A DNA stretch of 22,766 bases from a bacterium. Its GTDB lineage: Bacteria > Planctomycetota > Planctomycetia > Pirellulales > Pirellulaceae. The notes beneath the pieces were generated by a model that was given only the letters and a program-made list of their open reading frames with translations, was not told the DNA's origin and ran no database searches. Positions within the stretch are counted from its first letter, which is position 1. Every line of letters begins with the position of its first letter. Below, piece by piece: positions 8,238 to 16,188 of the stretch. A program made the translations under genes and the position numbers. Where the stretch lies: the NCBI GenBank assembly GCA_030432015.1, contig JAUIHJ010000020.1, forward strand, positions 1 to 22,766, given 5' to 3'.

Positions 8238-8266
8238 TTGACAGGCAACTGGCGATGCCCCATGAT
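8238..8266 (+). promoter_or_regulatory. Candidate promoter of the nfeD-flotillin operon
   Basis: TTGACA (8238-8243), a perfect -35 consensus, is followed after 17 bases by CATGAT (8261-8266), which matches four of six -10 positions. The NfeD-like start codon lies about 90 bp downstream. Confidence 0.4.
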
Positions 8267-8354
8267 GCCCAGCACGGATTCGGGTCAAGAAATGGCCTTT
8301 CTCGTCGAATTACCCGTTGAAAATAACGCTGGTACTTTCTGTGAGGGTCGAACG

Positions 8355-8963
8355 ATGTCAACTGTATTTATTATCTGTGCCGTTGTCGGTGGGACGATCC
8401 TGATTTGTCAATTCGTCATGACGCTGATCGGCTTGGGCGGGGATTCGTTCGACATTGCTGATGACGTGCCCGATTCTGCCGACATGGGAGATATTGGCGA
8501 CCTGGAATCCGGGGAACATCACGGTTCGACGTTCATGTTCGGCATCCTCTCGTTTAAGACCCTCGTCGCCGCCGCGACGTTTTTCGGCCTGACCGGAATG
8601 GCTGCCCGCACGGGCGGTCTCAACTTGGCGATGCAATTATTGATTGCCGTCGTCTGTGGCGGTTCGGCACTCGTGATCGTCCATTGGCTGATGCGAACAC
8701 TGTTTCAATTGGGCCAGAGCGGCACATTGAATGCAGCTAATGCAATCGGAACAACCGCTACCGTCTATATTCCCATCCCTGGTGCCAACCAGGGCGCTGG
8801 GAAAGTCCAACTCAAGGTCCAAGACCGCTTGGCGGAATTCGCGGCCACCACATCCGCGGCAGACAAACTTATCACAGGTGCTAAGGTTGTCGTAGTTGAT
8901 GTGATCGATGGCTCGACCTTGAAAGTCGAACCGCTGGAGGAGTCGGCCGAACTGACTGCCTGA
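8355..8963 (+). CDS. NfeD-like membrane protein
   Basis: 202 residues. A first membrane segment at about 4-27 is followed by an acidic stretch (30-54) and two more hydrophobic segments (about 64-82 and 92-116). The C-terminal part (130-195) is beta-rich, with the pattern of an NfeD OB-fold: IGTTATVYIPIPGA, GKVQLKV and AKVVVVDVIDGSTLKVEPL. NfeD proteins are partners of flotillins and other SPFH proteins; the flotillin-like gene follows directly on the same strand. GAGG (8342-8345) precedes the ATG at 8355 with nine bases between. An open frame extends further upstream, but the added part looks non-coding. Confidence 0.85.
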   Translation: MSTVFIICAVVGGTILICQFVMTLIGLGGDSFDIADDVPDSADMGDIGDLESGEHHGSTFMFGILSFKTLVAAATFFGLTGMAARTGGLNLAMQLLIAVVCGGSALVIVHWLMRTLFQLGQSGTLNAANAIGTTATVYIPIPGANQGAGKVQLKVQDRLAEFAATTSAADKLITGAKVVVVDVIDGSTLKVEPLEESAELTA

Positions 8964-9087
8964 ATCTCGGCAGCAGGCGACACGATTCCGCTTTCGCTTC
9001 ACATCACTTCATGCCATCCACAGCAACGCGCTGGGGCGCGATGCGCCTCGGTCGTCGTGAAGATAATGCAACCACTGGAGAATGATC

Positions 9088-10725
9088 ATGTTGGCTTCGA
9101 GTTTGCTGGCGCAAATACCTGAGATCGGCAGTACTTCGTTCTGGATCATCGCGATCGTGGTCTTCGTCGCGATGAGCTTTTTTGGGTTCCTGGTCCTGCT
9201 GATGAAGCAATACAAGCGTTGTCCCAGTAATCGTTTGCTGGTGATTTATGGGCGGACCGGTCGGGGGAAGGCCTCGCGCACCGTGCATGGCGGTGCGGCC
9301 TTTATCGTGCCGTTGGTGCAGGATTATGCCTACCTGAGCCTCGAACCGATCCAGATTGAGATTCCCTTGCGGGGAGCCCTGTCGATCGAAAACATTCGCG
9401 TCAATGTACCCAGCGTATTTACGGTTGCCATCAGTACCGAAGCCGCCGTGATGCAGCAAGCGTCGATCCGCCTGTTGGGCTTGTCGGCTGGCGAGATTCG
9501 CAAACAGGCCGAAGAGATCATCTTCGGCATCTTGCGTCAAGTCATCGCGGGCATGGGGATCGAAGAGATCAACCGCGATCGCGACAAGTTCCTGCAACAG
9601 GTCCAACACCAACTCGAGCCGGAATTGGCCAAGATCGGTCTGCAGTTGATCAACGTGAACATCACCGACATCACCGACGAGTCCGGCTACATCGACGCGA
9701 TCGGTAAGAAAGCCGCGTCCGAAGCGATCGAAAAAGCGCGCGGTGACGTCGCCGACAACGTTAAGATGGGTGAAATCCGGGTGGCAGGTGCCGAACGAGA
9801 CAAGGCGATTCAAGTCGCGAATGCACAACGCGACCAGTCGATCGGTACACGAGAAGCCGAACGCGACCAGGCCGTGCGATTGGCAACTCTGGAAAAAGAA
9901 CAGATCGTCGGCGAGAAAGAGGCCGCCTTTGAGCGTGAGGCGAACGTCAAGGACGCCGAACGTGGCATGCGTGTGCGTGTTGCCGGCGCGGATGCCGAAG
10001 CGATCGATGGCGAGAACATCGCTCAAGCCCAGATCGCGGCGTCGCAGGCCGAACTCGCGGTCAAGCGGGCCGATGCCTACCAACAGGGCGAGAGCCGCAA
10101 ACGGGAAGCGGAAGCCGCCGTGTTGGAAGTCCAGAACCTGGCGCTGGCCAAAGCGGCCATCGCCGAAGCAAGCAAGGTGGAAGCCGAACAGCGTGCCAGG
10201 CTGGAAGCACCTGCCAAGGCGGAAAAAGCCAAGATGATCGTCGACGCAGAAGCGGCCGCCGAGCAGGTTCGGATCGCGGCCATCGCCGAAGCGGACGCGA
10301 TCTTCGCCAAGCTGGACGCGGAAGCTCGAGGTAGCTATGAGATTCTGGCCAAGAAGGGTGAAGGACTCGAGCGGATCGTGCAGGCCTGCGGCGGGTCGCA
10401 GGAAGCGTTCCAGATGCTCATGTTGGAGCACCTTGACAATCTGGCCGAAGCGTCCTCACGGGCGATCTCCAACATCAAGTTCGACAAGGTCGTCGTCTGG
10501 GAAAACGGCAGCAAGGAGGGCGGCCGCAGCGGCACGGCCGACTTTCTCAGCGGTCTGGCGCGGACGATGCCCCCGATGATGCAGGTCATGAAGGACATCG
10601 GCGGTATTGAACTGCCCGAAGCCCTGATTCGCTTTGCCGGCGACCCGCCTCCAGTGGCCGCCAACAATGGCGAAGCAACTGCCGTCCCCAGTCAGGAGAG
10701 CACTGCGGATCGTGGCACGACCTGA
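9088..10725 (+). CDS. Flotillin-like SPFH/Band 7 protein (FloT/YqiK type)
   Basis: 545 residues. An N-terminal membrane segment (about 18-39) is followed by a Band 7/SPFH domain (about 43-215). A long Ala/Glu/Lys/Arg-rich coiled coil with repeated Ala-Glu-rich heptads covers about 215-435, and a C-terminal oligomerisation region follows. Such proteins scaffold ordered membrane microdomains. Start choice: GGAG (9077-9080) is seven bases from the ATG at 9088 but only one base from the ATG at 9082, so 9088 is preferred. The gene follows the NfeD-like gene after 124 bp, the same pairing as B. subtilis yuaF-floT. A strong terminator lies 36 bp behind the stop. Confidence 0.93.
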   Translation: MLASSLLAQIPEIGSTSFWIIAIVVFVAMSFFGFLVLLMKQYKRCPSNRLLVIYGRTGRGKASRTVHGGAAFIVPLVQDYAYLSLEPIQIEIPLRGALSIENIRVNVPSVFTVAISTEAAVMQQASIRLLGLSAGEIRKQAEEIIFGILRQVIAGMGIEEINRDRDKFLQQVQHQLEPELAKIGLQLINVNITDITDESGYIDAIGKKAASEAIEKARGDVADNVKMGEIRVAGAERDKAIQVANAQRDQSIGTREAERDQAVRLATLEKEQIVGEKEAAFEREANVKDAERGMRVRVAGADAEAIDGENIAQAQIAASQAELAVKRADAYQQGESRKREAEAAVLEVQNLALAKAAIAEASKVEAEQRARLEAPAKAEKAKMIVDAEAAAEQVRIAAIAEADAIFAKLDAEARGSYEILAKKGEGLERIVQACGGSQEAFQMLMLEHLDNLAEASSRAISNIKFDKVVVWENGSKEGGRSGTADFLSGLARTMPPMMQVMKDIGGIELPEALIRFAGDPPPVAANNGEATAVPSQESTADRGTT

Positions 10726-11087
10726 ACCTGGCACCGATGCTCGTCAAAATCGACAACCTCAACGGCACGTCTTCACAGGCGTGCCGTTTTTTTGGATCGC
10801 CAGCGAGCCCGGGGGGATCGTCGGTACACGCCTCCGGTCACTACCAGAAATGTCCCTTCCGCAAAATGCACTGGCCCCTGCCCTGCGAACGAGTACCGTT
10901 TTTCTACGCCTCGCGGCCGGCACGACCGGTCCATCGCCAATAACGCGTACGCTCCCTCCGACTGCCTCGTGGATTGGCAACTTCCATCAAAATTTGGCCC
11001 GCGCCCGGTCGCGAATCGGCCGGATTTCGCGCTACAATGAGTGGTTTCCCCCTTCGCGTCCGGCGATTCGCAAACGTGGAATTCAAA
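10726..11087. other. Intergenic region between the flotillin and GHKL ATPase genes
   Basis: The first part holds the flotillin-operon terminator. Near the far end a TACAAT (11033-11038) matches five of six -10 positions and lies 50 bp before the GHKL ATPase start, but there is no good -35 at normal spacing. The ATPase frame is open back to 10974, yet the added 38 residues look non-coding. Nothing else was recognised. Confidence 0.5.
10761..10793 (+). terminator. Rho-independent terminator of the nfeD-flotillin operon
   Basis: AACGGCACG (10761-10769) pairs perfectly with CGTGCCGTT (10780-10788) across a ten-base loop. The 3' arm runs into seven consecutive T residues ending at 10793. It lies 36 bp behind the flotillin stop codon. 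Confidence 0.9.
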
Positions 11088-12920
11088 ATGTCAAAGACCT
11101 CGCGCAAGCCTAATTCCAAGTCCAAGCAGGACACACCTGACAGCGCCACCTCCGGAAAACTGCGAATCGGCGATCACTGGAACGCGATCAGTATCATCGC
11201 CCTCTCGCAGTCCAATCCGCTCAAGGCGGTCGCGGAATTCGTGGAAAACAGCATCGATGCGCATGCCCAGCACATCACGATCATTCGTGGACGCGAGAAA
11301 GGCCAGTCGTATCTGCGGATCATTGACGACGGCGACGGGTTGCCGGCCGATGATCGCGGGATTCCGGATTTCAAATATGTCGCCACACACATCTGCGATT
11401 CGATCAAGCGGCAAATGAAGTCGCAGGGCGAAAAGGGATTGCAGGGGGAATTCGGGATCGGGCTGTTGAGCTTCTGGACCGTCGGCGAGCAGCTTAGTTT
11501 GATCTCCACGGGTCAGGACGAAAAGTCGTATGAGATGCGGATGAGCAAAGGGGATCCGAACTACACCGTAACGCGGCGCCGGCGGCTGATTGCCGAGCAA
11601 GGAACGCAGTTGACGGTCAGCCCGCTGCTGCCTGGGATTCGGCACTTCACGGGCGAAAAACTCCAGTGGTACCTGGCCTCGGAACTGCGAGACCGGATCC
11701 GTAATTCCGGCGTCGAAATCCGAATCCTCGACCGGCAGGCGCGCGCCGAGTACCTGGTGCAGCCGCAGGCGTTCTCCGGCCGTCACCTGGACAAGCTTAA
11801 GTCCCCGGCAACAACGCTCGGCGACATCTACATCGAACTCTACTTGAACGACCCGCAGCCAACCCATCACGTGGGCCTGTATCGTGCGGGAACGCGGGTC
11901 TTGGAAAACATCGCCGCGTTGGATGAATTCCAACATCCGCCTTGGACGTCGGGCTTTCTTCAGGGCGTCATCGACGCACCGTTCCTGAACGTCACGCCAG
12001 GCACGCGCTTAGGCGTGATTCAAGATGACGCCTTTGCCATTTTTCGGGAGGCACTCACGCCCCTGACCGCCACCCTCCAGGAGATGATCGCGGAACTCGA
12101 ACAGGCCAAGGAAGAGGAAGTCAACCGCGACACGCTCAAGTCCATCCAGCGGGCGTTTCGCGAGGCACTCCTGGCGCTGCCGGAAGAGGAATACGACTGG
12201 TTCGAAGTGTACGGTGTCAACGGTCGCAGCCCGAAACGCCCTGGCCGCCCTGGCACCGCGTTGACCGCTGCGGCACAGGACGCGGCCGCCCCGGAAGTCG
12301 AGGAGGCCCCTCAACAGAAAGCATTTTTTGAGCACGCCGGGCCGTTGCATAGCGTCCGAATTACACCGACGACGTCGGTCGTTTCAGTTCGCCAGGAGCG
12401 AAATCTGCGGGCCGTGGCCCGTGACCGTGGGCGGCGTGTCGTGGAAGACGATCTCACCTTCGACTGGAACATCATCAGTGGTGGCGGGACGCTGGACCAT
12501 TACGATCGCGAATGTGTGACCTACACGGCGACGGGAGATCCCGAGCTCGTTCAACTGACGGTCGTGGTCACCCAGGGCGAGGCCGAGTGCACGGCCGAGG
12601 CGGTGATCACGGTGACCGATTCGTTGCTGCCAGATCGGCCCAAGGCGAATGACCAGCGCGGGCTACCTGACTACACGTTTGAAAATGCACCCGGTGAATT
12701 GTGGCGGTCGCGCTATGATACCGAACAGAATTTGATCGTCATCAATACCGGGCATCGCGACTTCGTGTACGCGACGCGACAGAAGGCCCTCAAGCTACGA
12801 TACGTCTGTCGACTGTTCTCCAAAGAACTTGTCATTCATAATTTCCCAGGCTACAGCCCCGAGCAATTGTTGGAACGGATGATCGAGCTGTCGCTGTACA
12901 CTGAAGAAAACCTCCGCTAG
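11088..12920 (+). CDS. GHKL (HSP90/MutL-like) ATPase with internal Ig-like domain
   Basis: 610 residues. The N-terminal Bergerat fold shows AVAEFVENSIDA (47-58; E50 and N54 of the N box), IIDDGDGLP (78-86) and the GEFGIGLLSFW lid motif (120-130). A second region (about 175-370) may be the S5-like transducer of GHKL ATPases, and 330-365 is helical and charged. A low-complexity linker leads to a beta-rich Ig/PKD-like domain (about 420-512). The end (535-605) holds NLIVINTGHRDFVYA and a helical tail. There is no histidine-kinase H box, signal peptide or membrane segment, so it is probably a cytosolic conformational ATPase of the MORC/MutL/HSP90 kind with unknown client. GGA seven bases before the ATG supports the start. 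The downstream dgcN-like gene begins eight bases after the stop. Confidence 0.85.
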   Translation: MSKTSRKPNSKSKQDTPDSATSGKLRIGDHWNAISIIALSQSNPLKAVAEFVENSIDAHAQHITIIRGREKGQSYLRIIDDGDGLPADDRGIPDFKYVATHICDSIKRQMKSQGEKGLQGEFGIGLLSFWTVGEQLSLISTGQDEKSYEMRMSKGDPNYTVTRRRRLIAEQGTQLTVSPLLPGIRHFTGEKLQWYLASELRDRIRNSGVEIRILDRQARAEYLVQPQAFSGRHLDKLKSPATTLGDIYIELYLNDPQPTHHVGLYRAGTRVLENIAALDEFQHPPWTSGFLQGVIDAPFLNVTPGTRLGVIQDDAFAIFREALTPLTATLQEMIAELEQAKEEEVNRDTLKSIQRAFREALLALPEEEYDWFEVYGVNGRSPKRPGRPGTALTAAAQDAAAPEVEEAPQQKAFFEHAGPLHSVRITPTTSVVSVRQERNLRAVARDRGRRVVEDDLTFDWNIISGGGTLDHYDRECVTYTATGDPELVQLTVVVTQGEAECTAEAVITVTDSLLPDRPKANDQRGLPDYTFENAPGELWRSRYDTEQNLIVINTGHRDFVYATRQKALKLRYVCRLFSKELVIHNFPGYSPEQLLERMIELSLYTEENLR

Positions 12921-12928
12921 CGGCAACC

Positions 12929-13972
12929 ATGAAACGCAAAACGATCATTTTGACCGAAGGCTTTACTAATCCGCACACGGCCAAGACGGCCAGCAGTGTG
13001 ATCCGTTACGGGAACGACGACGTTGTCGCCTTGCTGGACAGCACCGTCGCCGGCGAGACGACCCAGTCGCAACTGGGGGTCGGCGGCGCCATTCCCATTG
13101 TGGCCTCGTTGGACGAAGCGCCCCCCGCCGATCTGCTCCTGCTGGGAATTGCGCCTCCGGGCGGAAGCATCCCGCCCAGTTGGCGGACGGTCATCCTGGA
13201 GGCGATTTCTCGCGGGATGGACGTCACCGCGGGACTGCATGACTTCCTCAATGATGACGAGGAATTCACGGCCGCAGCCACCGCCCACGGCGTCACGCTG
13301 ACCGATGTCCGCCAGAATCACGAACGTGACATCGCACGTCGGCTTGGCCTGCGGGGGGATTGCCTCCGCGTGTTGACGGTGGGGCACGATTGCAGCGTGG
13401 GAAAAATGCTGACGTCGATCGAATTGACCAAAGGGTTGTGCGCGGCTGGCCATGACGCCCACTTCATCGCGACCGGGCAAACGGGGATTATGGTTTCCGG
13501 TGATGGCTGCCCCATCGACCGCGTCATTGCCGACTTCGTCAGCGGCGCGGTGGAGAAAATGATCCTCAAACACCAGCATCACGACATTCTGATGATCGAA
13601 GGACAAGGCAGTCTGGTCCACCCGTCGTATTCCGCTGTGACGCTCGGCCTGATCCACGGTGCCAACCCGCAGGCGTTGATTCTGGTTTGTGAATTGGGCC
13701 GAGAGACGATCACCGGTCTCGATCATCTCCGGATTCCGCCGCTGGCCCGAATTCGGGAGCTGAACGAAACCATGGCCAGCATCTTCCAACCGTGTCCCGT
13801 GATCGGGATCGCGGTCAACAGCCGCAAGGTGTCCCCCGAAGAAGCAGCGGCAGCACGGATCCGCTTGCGAGAGGAATTCGGCCTGCCCGTCTGCGACGTC
13901 GTGCGGGACGGACCGCAGGATTTAATCGAGGCGGTACTGGCGTATCGCGATAGCAATGGATGGCGAACATGA
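12929..13972 (+). CDS. dgcN: DUF1611 protein, DgcN-type D-glutamate N-acetyltransferase candidate
   Basis: 347 residues. An N-terminal Rossmann-like part (1-130) is followed by a P-loop-like motif, GHDCSVGKM (152-160), the signature of DUF1611, then DILMIEGQGSLVHPSYS and the VNSRK segment typical of the family. By established family work, DgcN acetylates D-glutamate from acetyl-CoA and acts with the enolase-superfamily N-acetyl-D-glutamate racemase DgcA. The next gene encodes just such an enolase-superfamily protein and overlaps this one by four bases (ATGA). DUF1611 proteins are widespread and only some are proven DgcN, so the exact substrate is inferred from this pairing. It lies in an operon with the GHKL ATPase upstream. 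Confidence 0.82.
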   Translation: MKRKTIILTEGFTNPHTAKTASSVIRYGNDDVVALLDSTVAGETTQSQLGVGGAIPIVASLDEAPPADLLLLGIAPPGGSIPPSWRTVILEAISRGMDVTAGLHDFLNDDEEFTAAATAHGVTLTDVRQNHERDIARRLGLRGDCLRVLTVGHDCSVGKMLTSIELTKGLCAAGHDAHFIATGQTGIMVSGDGCPIDRVIADFVSGAVEKMILKHQHHDILMIEGQGSLVHPSYSAVTLGLIHGANPQALILVCELGRETITGLDHLRIPPLARIRELNETMASIFQPCPVIGIAVNSRKVSPEEAAAARIRLREEFGLPVCDVVRDGPQDLIEAVLAYRDSNGWRT

Positions 13973-16035
13973 AACTGACTCTGCATCAATTTGACTTGCC
14001 GCTGCGGCATGTGTTTCGCATTTCGCGCGAAGCCATTTCCACACAGCGGACCATGATTGTTGAACTCCAAGCGGAGGGACATTCGGGATTCGGTGAAGCC
14101 ACCACGAACCACTATTACGGTTTCACTTACGAGAACATGGCGGCCGCCTTGGAAGCAGTCCGCAGCCAGATTGAAGCCGCCCCACTGGACGACCCCGCCA
14201 CCTTCTGGCGAACGATGCACCCGCTGCTGGCCGATAATCCGTTTGCGCAATGCGCGCTCGATCAGGCCGCGCATGACCTCTGGGGCAAGTTGCTCGGAAA
14301 GCCGGTGTACACGCTGTGGGGCCTCGAAGCCAAGAACATGCCGGTCACGAACTACACCATCGGCATCGACGAGATCGACGTGATGGTCGCCAAGATGGCG
14401 GAGTTCCCAAATTGGCCCGTGTACAAGATCAAGCTGGGTACCGAGCACGACCTTGACATCGTCCGGGCACTTCGCGAGCACACCAAGGCGGCCTTTCGCG
14501 TGGACGCGAACTGCGGCTGGGATGTCGAGGAAACCATTCGGAACTCATATGCGCTCAAGGAAATGAACGTCGAGTTCATCGAGCAGCCGCTGGCAGCCGA
14601 CCGCTGGGAAGACATGCGGCAGGTCTATGCGAACTCTGCCTTGCCGATCATCGCCGATGAAAGCTGCATCGTGCCGGCCGATGTCGACCGCTGCGCCGAC
14701 CACTTTCATGGGATCAACATTAAACTGGTCAAATGCGGCGGCCTGACACCCGCCCGAGAAATGATTTCCAGGGCGCGCGAATTGAACATGCGCGTCATGG
14801 TCGGCTGCATGACAGAATCGACGGTGGGGATTTCCGCGATCGCGCAGTTGTTGCCACTGCTGGACTACGTTGACATGGACGGCGCACTGCTGCTGGCCAA
14901 TGACATCGCAACCGGCGTCACCATTGACCAGGGTGTTTGCCATTATGCGGCGGAAAATGGTTGTGGCGTGCGACTGCTCGGCGACATGCATGACTCCGCG
15001 GCAGGCGCACGCACCGTGTCTGGCAGCTCATCCGCGGACGCGCAGGCAGCGCAAGCGGCGCAGGCCAAACGCCGGCAGACGCAAGATCTGATTCAGATGA
15101 TCAAGGACTACGCCGATAAGCTGGGGCACGATGGAACCACTCGCGGCGACTTGAAGATCCTCAGCCGAACATTGCGAGAGCTGCGTTATGCCTTCAAAGT
15201 TTTCTCGCCGTATCGCCGCCGCCGCAAAGTGACGATCTTTGGATCGGCGCGAACCGCGGAAACTGCTCCCAGCTACCAGCAGGCCGTGGAGCTGGGGCGA
15301 GCGATGGCGGACGAGGACTGGCTGGTCATCACGGGCGCGGCCAGCGGCATCATGGAAGCGGGTCATCGCGGGTCTGGACGCGAACATGCGATGGGCCTGA
15401 ATATCATGCTGCCGTTCGAACAGGAATCGAACCCGATCATTGCCGGCGATGAGAAGCTGGTGCACATGAAGTATTTCTTCACGCGCAAGCTGATGTTCGT
15501 CAAGGAATGTGACGCCGTCGCCTGTTTGCCGGGTGGTTTCGGCACGCTGGACGAAGCCTTGGAAGTGCTCACCTTGATGCAGACCGGTAAGCAAAACGTC
15601 ATCCCCGTGGTCCTGTTGGATGCGAAGGACGGAACGTTCTGGCAGACATTCCAGCAGTTCATTGTCGAGCAACTCTTGCAGGATGGGATGATCTCCGCCG
15701 AGGACCTTCATCTCTACAAGATCACCGATTCGCACGAAGCCGCGGTCCAGGAGATCACCCATTTCTATTCCAATTATCACAGTATGCGGTACGTCAAGGG
15801 CAAGCTGGTGTTGCGGATCCACCGCCCCCTTTCCGCCGACCGACTGAGGACAGCGAATTCGCAGTTCTCGGATATTTTGACCGGCGGCGAAATCGAACAG
15901 TCGGCGCCGCTGGAGGCCGAGCAGGACGAAGTGCATCTGGCACACAATCCGCGACTCGTGCTGAAGTTCAATCGACGCAATCACGGTCGGCTACGGCAAT
16001 TGATCGACTTCATCAATCAGCCGGAAACGAACTGA
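13969..16035 (+). CDS. Enolase-superfamily racemase/epimerase (DgcA or dipeptide epimerase type) fused to a LOG-family protein
   Basis: 688 residues in one frame. Residues 1-335 are a muconate-lactonizing/dipeptide-epimerase-type enolase with a full active site: KIK (K153, K155), VDANCGW (D179), IEQP (E205), ADES (D230) and IKLVK (K252). It should abstract an alpha proton, as in N-acetyl-D-Glu racemase or L-Ala-D/L-Glu epimerase. After an Ala/Gln/Ser-rich linker (340-370), residues 375-688 form a LOG/TIGR00730 domain with FGSAR (424-428), TGAASGIMEAG (455-465) and PGGFGTLDE (521-529), usually a nucleoside-5'-monophosphate phosphoribohydrolase. An internal ATG at 14986 lies at the junction but has no clear ribosome binding site. 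The start at 13969 (ATGA overlap, GGA eight bases upstream) is preferred to 13960. The fusion could be real or result from a lost stop codon. Confidence 0.87.
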   Translation: MKLTLHQFDLPLRHVFRISREAISTQRTMIVELQAEGHSGFGEATTNHYYGFTYENMAAALEAVRSQIEAAPLDDPATFWRTMHPLLADNPFAQCALDQAAHDLWGKLLGKPVYTLWGLEAKNMPVTNYTIGIDEIDVMVAKMAEFPNWPVYKIKLGTEHDLDIVRALREHTKAAFRVDANCGWDVEETIRNSYALKEMNVEFIEQPLAADRWEDMRQVYANSALPIIADESCIVPADVDRCADHFHGINIKLVKCGGLTPAREMISRARELNMRVMVGCMTESTVGISAIAQLLPLLDYVDMDGALLLANDIATGVTIDQGVCHYAAENGCGVRLLGDMHDSAAGARTVSGSSSADAQAAQAAQAKRRQTQDLIQMIKDYADKLGHDGTTRGDLKILSRTLRELRYAFKVFSPYRRRRKVTIFGSARTAETAPSYQQAVELGRAMADEDWLVITGAASGIMEAGHRGSGREHAMGLNIMLPFEQESNPIIAGDEKLVHMKYFFTRKLMFVKECDAVACLPGGFGTLDEALEVLTLMQTGKQNVIPVVLLDAKDGTFWQTFQQFIVEQLLQDGMISAEDLHLYKITDSHEAAVQEITHFYSNYHSMRYVKGKLVLRIHRPLSADRLRTANSQFSDILTGGEIEQSAPLEAEQDEVHLAHNPRLVLKFNRRNHGRLRQLIDFINQPETN

Positions 16036-16188
16036 CCGTCGTTCTCCTTGCCGCCTGTGAACGTCGCGCCTAGACTGCGGTTAAAGCAGAACCGTGATGG
16101 CGGACGCCCCGTTCGCCACCGATCCAAGCTGGCAGTACTGGTTTTAATGTTGCAACACGGCGGCAGGCACACGCCGGATGAATCCCCT

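Larger units (their letters stand above)
7760..8354. other. Divergent intergenic region between the sigma factor and nfeD-like genes
   Basis: About 595 bp between divergent start codons. It holds one promoter candidate for each direction and a short perfect hairpin, listed separately. An open frame runs upstream from the NfeD-like gene back to 7971, but that part has no recognisable motif or ribosome binding site, so I treat it as non-coding. Confidence 0.55.

Noticed and set aside
7971..8354. Upstream extension of the NfeD-like frame by 128 codons
   Set aside because: The extension has no conserved look, covers the promoter and hairpin candidates, and the ATG at 8355 has GAGG at good spacing and begins a proper membrane segment.
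9004..10431. 475-codon open frame on the minus strand
   Set aside because: It lies wholly antisense to the flotillin-like gene. It is Phe/Gly/Leu/Asp-rich, as expected when Glu/Ala/Lys-rich coiled-coil codons are read in reverse, and has no motif or ribosome binding site.
11091..11936. 281-codon open frame on the minus strand
   Set aside because: It is antisense to the GHKL ATPase domain, which shows clear catalytic motifs on the plus strand.
12917..13789. 290-codon open frame on the minus strand
   Set aside because: It is antisense to the DUF1611 gene; composition is shadow-like and no family is recognisable.
15028..15984. 318-codon open frame on the minus strand
   Set aside because: It is antisense to the LOG domain with its intact PGGFGTLDE motif.
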